Of a stretch of 35,342 nucleotides of DNA, positions 16,522-24,740 are shown in pieces. This DNA comes from Pseudomonas cedrina subsp. fulgida (GTDB lineage Bacteria; Pseudomonadota; Gammaproteobacteria; Pseudomonadales; Pseudomonadaceae). The position numbers were made by a program, and so were the translations under genes. The stretch lies in the NCBI GenBank assembly GCA_016937595.1, contig JAFHKH010000099.1, forward strand, positions 1 to 35,342, in the 5' to 3' direction. Under the pieces are notes generated by a model, which was not told the origin of the DNA, searched no databases, and worked only from the letters and a program-made list of their open reading frames with translations. Each line of letters begins with the position of its first letter. Position 1 is the stretch's first letter.

Positions 16522-16680
16522 GAACACTCTCCCTGAAAAGACGCCCTGAAAAACGTCTTGAAAACATGGCGCGTATCGTAGGCGCACATTTGTATCGGCG
16601 CCAGCTACACGAGACGTGTAACTGCCGGTTTTCGGATACATCCCACCTGGCCAGGCAGCGGCGGCAGATAGCCAATGGAT

Positions 16681-17300
16681 TCAAGCCGGGGTCAGGCACT
16701 CTGGCCCATTGAGCTTGGGATCATTGACCAAGTTGGCCAGGACCCGCTCGCGCAGCGCAGCGGGCTCGCTGGCCAGCAAGCCTTGCAACACCGGCAGCGG
16801 CGTCTCGGGATCGAGCCAGGCTTGCTGCCCCGCCGCATCCAGGATCAGCGGTCGACGCTGATTCTGAGCCGCCTGAGTCACCACCGCCGTGCTCAACCAC
16901 ACCTGCTCCTGCACCGGATAGGCCTCCCAGATCGCGGCAAAAAACAGCGTGGAGCCCTCCCCCGGCGTCAACCAGTACGGGCGTTTGCGCTGGGTGCCGC
17001 GCCATTCGTAGAAGCCGTTGGCCGGCAACAGGCAACGGCGCTGGCGGAATGCTTCGCGAAACATCGGTTGTTCGGCCAGGGTTTCGGCGCGGGCGTGGGC
17101 CGGTGTGCGCGACAGATCGGTCAACCACGGCGGCGTCAGGCCCCAGCGCGCACGGGCCAGGGTGCGCTGGCCGTCGGTGGCGCGCTGGATCAGCACCGAA
17201 TCATTGGGGGAGATGTTCCACTGGGCCTGCTGGTCGCCGGGAAACCCGGCAGGGCCGCAAAGGCAGGGTTCCAGCGAAACAGGGCATAACGTCCACACAT
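16681..17300 (-). CDS. SRAP (YedK/HMCES) family DNA-protein crosslink protein, frameshifted near the N-terminus
   Basis: SRAP proteins covalently trap abasic sites in single-stranded DNA through Cys2. The correct start is the ATG at 17298-17300, giving MCGRYALFRWNPAFAALPG. After GFP the frame breaks and resumes one base later as GDQQAQWNISPN to the stop at 16681. One base is missing around 17236-17238 (GCCGAC reads GCGAC); the span is one base short of 207 codons. The active-site Asn (ANGFYEW) and Glu (AAIWEAY) are present. The expected His in the HxRMP-like motif is not seen; the region reads QNQRRPLIL. The deletion is probably a sequencing error. If it were real, Cys2 would be lost from the long frame. 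Confidence 0.82.
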
Positions 17301-17336
17301 GGGGCAACACGACTCTTGGATAAACCGGCCGACAGC

Positions 17337-17597
17337 CTAACAGACCAGAACGTCCGGGAAACTGTCGGGTTCATCGCCCGGCACGGGTTGCGCGCCGATG
17401 TAGGCGGTGATCAGTTCGCGAGCGTCAAAGGCGCGGTCATTGTCCACCTCCAGGCCCAGCAGGCCGAAGATGGGCAACTCGCCGGTGCCGCCAAGCAAAT
17501 GGCGACCCACCAGATGCGCCTCGATCCCTTCGCTGGCGAGCATCTGTTGCAGCAGCTCGCCTTCCATCAGGTTTTCCGGTTCGTAGATTCGCTGCAT
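17337..17597 (-). CDS. DUF2007 domain protein
   Basis: An 86-residue small protein that begins MQRIYEPENLMEGELLQQML and continues ASEGIEAHLVGRHLLGG. This is the usual DUF2007 (putative signal-transducing) arrangement, in which a short fold senses or binds an unknown ligand. The ATG at 17597 is preferred to an upstream start because the family begins with a residue pattern like (M)xRIYEP. It lies 11 bases after the stop of the CPXCG-motif gene on the same strand, so the two are probably co-transcribed. Function is unknown. Confidence 0.75.
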   Translation of the reverse strand: MQRIYEPENLMEGELLQQMLASEGIEAHLVGRHLLGGTGELPIFGLLGLEVDNDRAFDARELITAYIGAQPVPGDEPDSFPDVLVC

Positions 17598-17608
17598 CGG
17601 CGTACCTG

Positions 17609-17791
17609 TTATTCGTTTTCGCTTCGGGTTTCGAGCATCCACTCTTCGCCATGCACCTGCAGATCGAATGTGATCGGCCGGCAGCACACCTGGCAGTCTT
17701 CTATATAAGTCTGGTCCCCGCCGGACAAATCCACGGTGGTCTCGACGTGTTCACCACAATAAGGGCAATCATACGTAGCAGTTTCCAGCAT
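17609..17791 (-). CDS. CPXCG motif-containing cysteine-rich protein
   Basis: A 60-residue protein with two CxxC-type pairs, CPYCGEHVE (about 9-12) and [12 protein letters not shown] (about 34-37). These are likely to bind one zinc ion. This is the small CPXCG cysteine-rich family common in gamma-proteobacteria; its role is unknown. The ATG at 17791 follows GGAGGCTGCG, a strong ribosome site. It leads the two-gene unit with the DUF2007 gene. The upstream gap to the divergent acyltransferase is about 130 bp and includes TATAAT (about 17817) and TTGACA-like sequences whose direction is unclear. Confidence 0.85.
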   Translation of the reverse strand: MLETATYDCPYCGEHVETTVDLSGGDQTYIEDCQVCCRPITFDLQVHGEEWMLETRSENE

Positions 17792-17921
17792 CGCAGCCTC
17801 CAAGGTGACTTGTGCGTATAATCGCCGGTCTATTGACAGGGTTGTCGTTCGGCTGAGCCCATTGCCCAGGCGCACCCTAGTATTTACTTCTACTTACCCT
17901 AGCCGTTTCTAACAAGAGAGC

Positions 17922-19088
17922 ATGATGGGCGAATTCGATACCATCCGACCTTACAACGACAGCGAAGTCCCGGCAGTGCTGGCACGTCTGTTCAGAGACA
18001 AGGCCTTTCTGGACATCCTGACCCACTTCCGCTTTCCGCGCTTCGCCGGCGCCCTGGGCTGGCTGCTCAAGCCGATGATCGCCCGAAAACTGCGCCGTGA
18101 ATTCGCCGGCGTTACCAGCGTGGCCACGCTGCAGGACAAAGTCGAATACTACGTCGATCACACCATTGACCGAGCGACCGACGGCGTGACTTACACCGGC
18201 GTCGAGCAGCTCAAGTCCGGCACCGCTTACCTGTTCCTGGCCAACCACCGCGATATCGTGATGGACCCGGCCTTCGTCAACTATGCGGTGTACCACGCCG
18301 GCCTGCCGACACCCAGGATCGCCATCGGCGACAACCTGCTGCAAAAGCCGTTTGTCAGCGACCTGATGCGCCTGAACAAGAGCTTCATCGTGCACCGCTC
18401 GATCACCGGGCGGAAGGAAAAGATGGCAGCGTTCAATCTGCTGTCGGCCTACATCAACCACTCCATCCGCAATGATGGCCAATCGATCTGGATCGCCCAG
18501 GCCGAAGGGCGCGCCAAGGATGGGGATGATCGCACCGAGTCGGCGATCCTCAAGATGTTCCACGTCAGCCGCAAAGATGAGCCGTTCGCCGAGGTGATCC
18601 AGTCGCTGAACCTGACGCCGGTGTCGATCAGCTACGAGTACGACCCCTGCGATACGGCCAAGGCGCGCGAGTTGTATATCCGCGCCACCACGGGCACCTA
18701 TTGCAAGGCACCGGGTGAGGATGACGTGAGCATCGCCCTTGGCATCACCGGCTACAAAGGACGGGTCCACATCAACTTCGCGCCGCCGATCACCGAGCGT
18801 TTCGAAGACACCAAGCTGTTGGCCGTGGAAATGGACCGGCAGATTCTCGGCGGTTACCGCCTGTTCCCGGTGCATTACCTGGCGTATGCACAATGGAGCG
18901 ACGCCGACCCGCAATTGCAGGTACCGACGGCGGCCGAGGTATTCCCGGCGGATGAACTGGCCAAGGCGAAAACGGAATGGGAACGTCGCCTGAGCGAATG
19001 CCCGGCCGAGCACCGACCGTACCTGGTGGTGCAATATGCAACGCCGGTGCGCAATCAATATCGGGTTAAAGCCGGAATCCCGCTGTAA
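17922..19088 (+). CDS. 1-acyl-sn-glycerol-3-phosphate acyltransferase-like protein (PlsC fold)
   Basis: A 388-residue protein with a glycerolipid acyltransferase core. The motif LANHRDIVMDP (about 107-117) corresponds to the NHxxxD active-site block, although its spacing (H, five residues, D) is one longer than the classic HX4D. RSITGRKEK (about 158-166) and QAEGRAKDGDD (about 188-198) match the later substrate-binding blocks. No signal peptide or clear transmembrane helix was seen, so it may be peripheral on the cytoplasmic membrane. By family it would transfer an acyl chain to a glycerophosphate or similar acceptor. The exact acceptor is not known. The start ATGATG is preceded by AAGAGAG. 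A REPIN follows 14 bases after the stop. Confidence 0.8.
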   Translation: MMGEFDTIRPYNDSEVPAVLARLFRDKAFLDILTHFRFPRFAGALGWLLKPMIARKLRREFAGVTSVATLQDKVEYYVDHTIDRATDGVTYTGVEQLKSGTAYLFLANHRDIVMDPAFVNYAVYHAGLPTPRIAIGDNLLQKPFVSDLMRLNKSFIVHRSITGRKEKMAAFNLLSAYINHSIRNDGQSIWIAQAEGRAKDGDDRTESAILKMFHVSRKDEPFAEVIQSLNLTPVSISYEYDPCDTAKARELYIRATTGTYCKAPGEDDVSIALGITGYKGRVHINFAPPITERFEDTKLLAVEMDRQILGGYRLFPVHYLAYAQWSDADPQLQVPTAAEVFPADELAKAKTEWERRLSECPAEHRPYLVVQYATPVRNQYRVKAGIPL

Positions 19089-19101
19089 ACACCGAGCAAA
19101 A

Positions 19102-19195
19102 ATGCGGGAGCGGGCCTGCTCGCGAAAGCGGAGTGTCAGTCGACTTATTCATCAACTGGCAGACTGCATTCGCGAGCAAGCCGCTCCCACATTTG
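19102..19195. repeat. REPIN (REP doublet)
   Basis: Two inverted arms (GGGAGCGGGCCTGCTCGCGA and TCGCGAGCAAGCCGCTCCCA) surround a variable spacer. The right arm has AAGCCGC where the other copies in this window read AAGCCCGC. One C is therefore missing, a difference of the same kind as the frameshifts in five genes here. Confidence 0.85.
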
Positions 19196-19208
19196 ATTCA
19201 TATCGTTT

Positions 19209-19466
19209 CTAGAGGTGGGTGCTGAGCCAGGAAGTGGCCAGTGCCAGCCCCAGGCAGGCAAACCCGACGCGATACGCCAGGCGATGCGCCCGTTCGGTGC
19301 GCACGTCTAGAAACAACATCGGCTGATCGATCGCGCGGCCTTCGCTTCGCGCGCCCAGGTCGGCCATCGCGCGCTGTTCGCGCAGGCGGGTAATGAACAG
19401 CAGCGCCGCCCCCGGGCAGGCCACCGCTAACGCAACAACATTGATCAACAGGGCGGGCAACGCCAT
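19209..19466 (-). CDS. Small conserved-looking membrane protein of unknown function
   Basis: An 85-residue protein with two hydrophobic segments, at about 4-25 (LPALLINVVALAVACPGAA) and about 65-80 (YRVGFACLGLALATSWL). A charged loop (LREQRAMADLGARSEGRA) lies between them. This suggests an inner-membrane hairpin. No family was recognised. The ATG at 19466 has GAGG about 9 bases upstream and begins at the hydrophobic helix; the longer upstream frame has no such site. It is monocistronic and lies between a REPIN and the divergent 69-residue gene. Confidence 0.6.
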   Translation of the reverse strand: MALPALLINVVALAVACPGAALLFITRLREQRAMADLGARSEGRAIDQPMLFLDVRTERAHRLAYRVGFACLGLALATSWLSTHL

Positions 19467-19648
19467 CGCAAACCTCGATAAAACAGTGTCTGGGTATCGG
19501 TTCAGATACAAACCTGAACGATAGTGGCCTCTGGCGTCTGAAACGCTTCGCTCCCATTGACGACAACTGTATCCAGTAATTTACAGCGTCACCTGAACGT
19601 CACCTTAACAGGCCACTCTGTTGCCCTTCGACGCTTTGGGAGCTTGTC
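19467..19648. promoter_or_regulatory. Divergent intergenic region between two small genes
   Basis: This gap holds an inverted repeat GTTCAG (19500-19505) / CTGAAC (19514-19519) and a tandem pair CGTCACCTGAACGTCACCTT (about 19586-19605). Both may serve the divergent small genes. No clear promoter boxes were found. Confidence 0.3.
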
Positions 19649-19858
19649 ATGCTGCACGCGCAAAACCAGGATCGGTTGTACCTGATCGCCCAGAGCGATG
19701 AGCAAGAGGCGCTGATCGGCGGCCTGGCGTTCAACGTCCAGGACCGCCACTGGCTGGTGTATTGCGCCCTTGGCGGGCACCAGCACGCGGACCTGCCGGA
19801 AACCGATCTGTTGACGGGCGTGAGCCTGCTGGATTTCTGTATCGACACCGCCGCGTAA
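19649..19858 (+). CDS. Small conserved-looking hypothetical protein (69 aa)
   Basis: A 69-residue soluble protein with no signal peptide or transmembrane segment. It alternates hydrophobic and acidic stretches (DRLYLIAQSDEQEALIGGL, then HWLVYCALGG). The start at 19649 has GGGAG 9 bases upstream. A terminator follows 12 bases after the stop, which supports a real transcription unit. No family was recognised, and the function is unknown. Confidence 0.6.
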   Translation: MLHAQNQDRLYLIAQSDEQEALIGGLAFNVQDRHWLVYCALGGHQHADLPETDLLTGVSLLDFCIDTAA

Positions 19859-19868
19859 AACTGCAGGC

Positions 19869-19905
19869 AAAAAAAACCGGGCTCATCACTGAGCCGGTTT
19901 TTTAT
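19869..19905. terminator. Bidirectional Rho-independent terminator
   Basis: AACCGGGCTCA pairs with TGAGCCGGTT around the loop TCAC, with one bulged G. It has A's upstream and T's downstream. It sits between the plus-strand 69-residue gene and the convergent minus-strand YajG gene and can end both. Confidence 0.8.
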
Positions 19906-19914
19906 TGCGATCGG

Positions 19915-20502
19915 TTATTGCGCGCTGAGCAGCGAACCGATGCTTGGATCCTTGAACAGGCGGGTCAAGGCGTCACTCAGGACGTCGCTGACCAGCTTGG
20001 TATTGGTCTCCTGGTTCGGCGACATGCCGAAACGCTGGTTCAGCGACGCTGCGTAGCGACCGCTGTAACGGCGGGTACCGGCGGAGACGTCGGACTTGAA
20101 GGTCGCGCCGATGGAGGCTTCGGTCACGTACAGGCCTTCCTTGGGCGACTGATACTTCAATTCGGCCAGGGTGACCGTCAACTGCGGAGCGCCTGGCGCG
20201 TTGGGGCTGGGCGTGAACCCCAGCAAGCGCACGGCCGCTTCAGCCTGGGCCTGCAGCTTGGGCAGCACGTCCTGGGCGTTCACCGAAATCAGCGCAGTCT
20301 CCGGGTACAGGCCGCCGCGCGAGCCGAGCGTAGGCGATGGACGACCATCCACCACACGCACCGATACCGGCTGGCCGTGGCCCACCGGGGCCAACTGGGT
20401 GGTGATCTTCGGCTCCGGGGTCAGTTGTTGCGGGCTGTTGGCGCAGCCAACCAGAGTCAAACTGGTCACAGTGATCAAACCGAACAACAGGCGTTGCAAC
20501 AT
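19915..20502 (-). CDS. YajG-family lipoprotein
   Basis: A 195-residue predicted outer-membrane lipoprotein. The signal peptide (about 1-20) ends in the lipobox LVGC (Cys20). The mature part begins with the YajG-type block (PEPKITTQLAPVGHGQPVSV, then VVDGRPSPTLGSRGG) and shows mainly short beta-prone segments. YajG proteins are conserved lipoproteins of unknown role. The ATG at 20502 has GGAG 8 bases upstream; the frame extends 50 codons further but without a signal sequence. It is probably transcribed alone, ending at the terminator near 19905. Confidence 0.82.
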   Translation of the reverse strand: MLQRLLFGLITVTSLTLVGCANSPQQLTPEPKITTQLAPVGHGQPVSVRVVDGRPSPTLGSRGGLYPETALISVNAQDVLPKLQAQAEAAVRLLGFTPSPNAPGAPQLTVTLAELKYQSPKEGLYVTEASIGATFKSDVSAGTRRYSGRYAASLNQRFGMSPNQETNTKLVSDVLSDALTRLFKDPSIGSLLSAQ

Positions 20503-20696
20503 GCTCTTCTCTCCAGAAATCAGGTACCGACAGGCCGGCAGTATAGCGGGGCGCCACTGCGGGGAACCAGCATCAGTTACAACCTGTGACCCCGTCCTTG
20601 GGGAGCGGTTCGATGTCACCGATATGTCACACTCGTTACACGGGCACGTCATCCTGGGCAGGCATGCTTGGCCTCAATCTCAGGAGGTTGATCACC

Positions 20697-20972
20697 ATGC
20701 ATTTTCTCTGGTCATTGTTCACGCGCAAGCCTGCGCTTCGCCAGTTCGCCCGTCTCGATGCGCAAGGCCGTTGCCAGGCCTTCAAAGAATGCCACCAACC
20801 TCCCACGGGCGAGGGCTGGGTGGAAATCGATGAAATCCGCCTGAGCTGGATGCACCATCCGCTGCCGGCCCGCGCCGTGTCAGCCCACGCCCTGCGCGGT
20901 CGCAACGGCACCAGCCGTTGGCTGCCTGACCGAACACCTAATAAAAGTCATAAAACACGCCCATTTCCCTGA
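20697..20972 (+). CDS. Small hypothetical protein (91 aa)
   Basis: A 91-residue basic protein rich in Arg, His and Trp. It starts MHFLWSLFTRKPALRQFARL and includes a central block EGWVEIDEIRLSWMHHPLP. A perfect AGGAGGT ribosome site lies 8 bases before the ATG. The low-complexity basic C-terminus (about 65-91) is less convincing and might have been reached through an unseen frame error. No family was recognised. It has no neighbour on the same strand within 600 bp. Confidence 0.6.
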   Translation: MHFLWSLFTRKPALRQFARLDAQGRCQAFKECHQPPTGEGWVEIDEIRLSWMHHPLPARAVSAHALRGRNGTSRWLPDRTPNKSHKTRPFP

Positions 20973-20989
20973 CGTTCTTCGCTACAATC

Positions 20990-21248
20990 TCCCCCCGATT
21001 ATAAGGACGTCTCCTGATCGGGCCTCGCAGCATCGTTAATGCCCCGGCATTAGCTCAAGAATCGCCCACAGAGAGCCGCCCACACAGATCGAGTGAAGCT
21101 GGCGCGCTTGCTGTATTCCTTGCAAACCACCCGCCTTTGCCGAATCTGCCAGAGCTGCCATTGCGCTCGGCCACTTGAGTTGTTTGCCCGTTTTGCCGTA
21201 TCGGCAAACGGGTTGCAGGCCAGGTGCCAGACGGGGCAGCCCTTTTTT
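20990..21248 (+). ncRNA. Candidate small RNA or transcribed leader upstream of mqo
   Basis: A non-coding stretch that begins just after TACAAT (20983-20988) and TTATAA-like boxes. Near its end are two hairpins. The first is CCCGTTTTGCCG / CGGCAAACGGG (about 21187-21211). The second is GGGTTGC (21210-21216) / GCAGCCC (21236-21242, one G-U pair), followed by six T's, which looks like a Rho-independent terminator. No known RNA family was recognised. An independent small RNA of about 250 nt is possible; so is a leader of mqo. Confidence 0.3.
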
Positions 21249-21652
21249 GAGGTTCACGTCTTCAAAAGAGCGTGAAAAAACGGGTATTCACAACTTCACA
21301 AGAGTGTGGCGAGCAAATGAATAGTTTGGCGTGTGTACAAGCACCATCAGCGTCTGGAACAGCCCAGCCCCACAGGACCGAGTACGCCTCGACAACCGGA
21401 GCTTGAGCCTGTCCGCTACGGATTGATTGCACGAATCGCACACTTTGACCATAAGTCGAATTGCCACAGGCGCCCATGAATGCGTTCATAGGCAGATTAG
21501 CCCGGCAGGAAGCGTGCGCTGAACATGCAAAGAATTGCGAATCGGACATGGCGATCCTGGCCATGGGTAACCTGGGGCAACACGTGAACCGCCCCGTCAC
21601 TCCTGGCAGCCATGCCGTCAATTTGGTGCTGCAGATTTTGGAGACGCGTTAA
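21249..21652 (+). promoter_or_regulatory. Long non-coding leader immediately upstream of mqo
   Basis: About 400 bases with no supportable gene on either strand. Short frames here lack ribosome sites and recognisable composition. The start of mqo has GGAG 10 bases upstream. No convincing -35/-10 pair was found. Confidence 0.3.
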
Positions 21653-23160
21653 ATGGCGCATAACGAAGCAGTCGACGTCGTACTGGTAGGGGCCGGCATC
21701 ATGAGTGCCACCCTGGCCGTACTGCTCAAAGAGCTCGACCCCGGCCTCAAGCTGGAAGTCGTTGAGCTGATGGATTCGGGTGCCGCGGAAAGTTCCAACC
21801 CGTGGAACAACGCCGGTACGGCCACGCCGGGCTGTGTGAGCTGAACTACACACCCCAGGCCGCCGATGGCTCCATCGACATCAAGAAAGCCGTGCACATC
21901 AATACCCAGTTCGAGGTGTCGAAGCAGTTCTGGGCGTACCTGACCAAAAAGGGCACGTTTGGCTCGTCCAAGTCCTTCATCAGCCCGGTGCCGCACCTGA
22001 GCTTCGTGCAGGGTGAAAAAGGCGTGGACTTCCTCAGGAAGCGCTTTGAAACCCTCAGCCGGCACCACGCTTTTTCGGACATGCACTACACCGAAGACCG
22101 TGGCGAGATGGCCGAGTGGATGCCGCTGATGATGCCGGGCCGCCCGCTTGACGAAAAAATCGCAGCCACCCGTGTCATGAACGGGACCGACGTCAACTTC
22201 GGCGCCCTGACGATTCAACTGCTCAGCCACCTGACCAGCTCGGCCGATGCCCAGGTCAAATACTGCAAGCGCGTCACGGACCTCAAGCGCAACGGCGCCG
22301 GCTGGACCGTCAGCATCAAGGACGTCAACAGCGGCAACAGCCGTGAAGTGGACGCCAAATTCGTGTTCCTGGGCGCCGGTGGCGCGGCGCTGCCGCTGCT
22401 GCAAGCCTCGGGCATCGAAGAAAGCAAAGGGTTTGGCGGCTTCCCGGTCAGCGGCCAATGGCTGCGTTGCGACAACCCGGAAGTGGTCAAGCACCACCAG
22501 GCCAAGGTCTACAGCCAGGCCGCCGTGGGTTCGCCGCCGATGTCCGTGCCGCACCTGGACACCCGCGTGGTGGACGGCAAGAAATCCCTGCTGTTCGGGC
22601 CCTATGCCGGCTTCACCACCAAGTTCCTCAAGCACGGCTCGTTCATGGACCTGCCGCTGTCGATTCGCGCCGGCAACATCGGCCCGATGCTGGCCGTGGC
22701 GCGGGACAACATGGACCTGACCAAGTACCTGGTCAGCGAAGTGCGCCAATCCATGGAGCAGCGCCTGGAATCCCTGCGCCGTTTCTACCCGGAAGCGAAA
22801 GCCGAGGATTGGCGCCTGGAAGTGGCCGGCCAACGAGTTCAGATCATCAAGAAAGACCCGAAAAAAGGCGGCGTGCTGCAATTCGGCACCGAACTGGTGG
22901 CGGCCAAGGACGGCTCGCTGGCGGCACTGCTGGGCGCGTCCCCGGGTGCTTCGGTGACCGTTTCGATCATGCTGGAACTGATCGAGCGCTGCTTCCCGGA
23001 AAAAGCGGCCGGTGAATGGGCTGCCAAACTGCACGAGATCTTCCCGGCGCGCGAGAAAGTCCTGGAGACGGATGCCGAGCTGTATCGCAAGATCAACACG
23101 CAGAACAACATCAGCCTGGAACTGGTTGAGCCTGCCGCCGAGACCGAGAGCTACGCTTGA
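21653..23160 (+). CDS. mqo: Malate:quinone oxidoreductase, frameshifted near codon 57
   Basis: A membrane-associated FAD enzyme of the TCA cycle that oxidises malate to oxaloacetate and passes electrons to quinone. The N-terminus has the FAD-binding motif [17 protein letters not shown] (about 9-25) and ends in frame at [17 protein letters not shown]. The family sequence continues as [17 protein letters not shown], which is found one base later and runs to the stop at 23160. The C-terminal part keeps blocks such as [17 protein letters not shown] and [16 protein letters not shown]. One G is missing at 21820-21821 (ACGGCC where ACGGGCC is expected). With it restored, length is about 502 residues, normal for the family. 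The break is most likely an assembly error. In Pseudomonas Mqo is the main malate oxidase. Confidence 0.92.
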
Positions 23161-23163
23161 GGT

Positions 23164-23216
23164 TTTGACGCAGAGCGTCACGGGATGCATTCCCACGCAG
23201 AGCGTGGGAACGAGCA
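23164..23216. repeat. Dispersed palindromic repeat, GACGCAGAGCGTC type
   Basis: Two nested palindromes, GACGCAGAGCGTC (23167-23179) and TTCCCACGCAGAGCGTGGGAA (23190-23210), share the loop CAGAG. This arrangement is familiar as a dispersed intergenic repeat in P. fluorescens genomes and differs from the REPINs elsewhere in the window. Confidence 0.65.
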
Positions 23217-23218
23217 AT

Positions 23219-23245
23219 AAAAAACGCCCCTCGGGGCGTTTTTTC
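23219..23245. terminator. Rho-independent terminator between mqo and the PA4642-like gene
   Basis: ACGCCCC pairs with GGGGCGT, with A's before and T's after. It lies between convergent genes and probably works for both. Confidence 0.85.
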
Positions 23246-23259
23246 ATGGCGGGGAAAAA

Positions 23260-23547
23260 TCAGCCGCGGGCGGCGTCGATCAGCTCGATGTACTCAGCGG
23301 CGTTGCGCTGGTCCTTGATCAGGTCGACGAACGTCTGGCCCTGCTCATCCTTGCCGTCGAGGTCCAGGCCGGCCTCCTTGAAAAAGCCCAGGAAACGCTC
23401 AAAATCGTCGATGCGCAGGCCACGGTAGGCCTTGATCAGTTTGTGCAGGGACGGTGAAGTTGCGTCGACCGGCTCGAAGTCCAGGAACAACTTGATCTGA
23501 TCGTCGCCGATTTCGTCGCCAATCACCTGTTTCTTATCTTTACGCAT
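23260..23547 (-). CDS. PA4642-family conserved protein
   Basis: A 95-residue soluble, acidic and largely helical protein. It starts MRKDKKQVIGDEIGDDQIKL and ends with FVDLIKDQRNAAEYIELIDA. It matches the small PA4642 family that sits beside mqo in Pseudomonas. Function is unknown. The ATG at 23547 has GGAG about 8 bases upstream; the frame is open for 27 more codons but without a ribosome site. A REPIN lies about 80 bases upstream. Confidence 0.8.
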   Translation of the reverse strand: MRKDKKQVIGDEIGDDQIKLFLDFEPVDATSPSLHKLIKAYRGLRIDDFERFLGFFKEAGLDLDGKDEQGQTFVDLIKDQRNAAEYIELIDAARG

Positions 23548-23626
23548 TACCGACTCCAGCCTGCAGACATTACACGGGGTTTGAAGTCTACCTGCGAGGA
23601 CCACGCTTCGGAAGCAACGAAGATTC

Positions 23627-23721
23627 AATGTGGGAGCGGGCTTGCTCGCGAATGCGGTGGGTCATCCAACTTATCTTTAACTGATATACCGTTTTCGCGA
23701 GCAAGCCCGCTCCCACATTTG
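23627..23721. repeat. REPIN (REP doublet)
   Basis: The arms GGGAGCGGGCTTGCTCGCGA and TCGCGAGCAAGCCCGCTCCC are perfect inverts and flank a variable spacer of about 40 bases. It lies between two minus-strand genes. Confidence 0.9.
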
Positions 23722-23746
23722 GTTATTCTGTGCTCTTACTACCTGA

Positions 23747-24235
23747 CTACCGAGCGCGCACAGAGCCGGTATGCAGGTCCGCCCAAATATGCCCATTGGC
23801 ATAACTGAGGAACTGCACGTACACCGTGTCATTGCGCAGCAAATCAACGATGACTCGGTATTGGGCGACCGGGTATGACAAGGTCAAGGTTTTGCTCTTG
23901 TCGTCGTACACCGGCTTTTTCAGACTTTTGCTTTCGGCGTCGAAATTGAGCACCACCTGGCTGATGGCCGCTCCCTTGTTCAGGGACTTGCCCTTGAGGC
24001 GGATCACCAGCGGCGAGGTCACCGGGATCGGTTGCTGGTTGGACTGGCGCTGGTTGCCCACCACCACCGCGTATTCGGTGACCTGCAGCAACTGCTGCTG
24101 GTCAGGGGTTTCGGTACGCAGGGTGAGGTCGTCGGGCGGCAGGAACTGGCTGTGCATCAGCGCCGGAGCGGCGGCCAGGGGCAAGCTCAGGGTCAGCGCC
24201 AGGGCGGCGCAGGTGCGTGTCAAAAACGGGTTCAT
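23747..24235 (-). CDS. Conserved secreted protein of unknown function
   Basis: A 162-residue exported protein. The signal peptide (MNPFLTRTCAALALTLSLPL, cleavage near AAA about 23) is followed by a beta-rich domain (LTLRTETPDQQQLLQVTEYA, then YPVAQYRVIVDLLRNDTVYV). No named domain was recognised. It lies in the conserved Pseudomonas run between the PA4642-like gene and the cupin/hpt genes, where P. aeruginosa also has an uncharacterised gene. The ATG at 24235 is preferred because it starts the signal peptide directly and has GGAG upstream. It starts 35 bases after the cupin stop and may share its transcript. Confidence 0.65.
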   Translation of the reverse strand: MNPFLTRTCAALALTLSLPLAAAPALMHSQFLPPDDLTLRTETPDQQQLLQVTEYAVVVGNQRQSNQQPIPVTSPLVIRLKGKSLNKGAAISQVVLNFDAESKSLKKPVYDDKSKTLTLSYPVAQYRVIVDLLRNDTVYVQFLSYANGHIWADLHTGSVRAR

Positions 24236-24270
24236 GGGCCGCTCCGTGCGAGATGGCCCAGCACTGTAGC

Positions 24271-24737
24271 TCAATCGAACTGGGCGAGCATCCAACGTTG
24301 ATACTCGGCCACGCCGGCATCGCCTTCACGCGGCGCCCAATCGGCCAGCTCGCCCTCGCCTACCGGACGATACGGCCCGGCCTTGCACTCGAACATCACG
24401 GTGTCGGGCGCCAGGACCACCAGGCCATGGAACACGCCGGGCGCAGATCGACACCCGAGCATTCACCGCCCGCCTGCATGACGCGCCTGGCCAGCACGTC
24501 GCCGGTTTCGCTGAACACCAGCAGGCCCAGGCGGCCCTGCAGCACCAGCAAGGTTTCGGCCTTGTCCGCGCTCAAGTGCCGATGGGGCGGCACATAGGTG
24601 CCGGGCTGCAGGCCCACGGCCAGGCGGTGGCACGGCTCGTCCATCTGGTGGAAGTTGTGATGGTGCCGGCCACGGGGGCTGGCCGCCGCTTTCTCGGCCA
24701 GCTCGGCGAACAACGTCTGATCAAGAAAGCGGGTCAT
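24271..24737 (-). CDS. WbuC-family cupin-fold metalloprotein, frameshifted
   Basis: A cupin protein of about 155 residues. The N-terminal block (RGRHHHNFHQMDEPCHRLAV) and the metal-binding cupin motif (GTYVPPHRHLSADKAETLLV) are typical of WbuC-like proteins. The frame breaks after GVDLRP, giving a false ending ACSMAWW. Shifting one base restores GVFHGLVVLAPDTVMFECKA and a tail ending at 24271. One G is missing from the GGG at 24439-24441 (expected GGGG), and the span is one base short of 156 codons. It lies directly after hpt (3-base gap), so the two share a transcript. The break is probably an assembly error. Confidence 0.85.
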
Positions 24738-24740
24738 GGC

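Noticed and set aside
21093..21275. 60-codon plus-strand frame with several cysteines upstream of mqo
   Set aside because: No ribosome site; it overlaps hairpins that look like a terminator.
21262..21621. 119-codon minus-strand frame in the mqo leader
   Set aside because: No ribosome site, Cys/Met-rich composition unlike the neighbours, and no family likeness.
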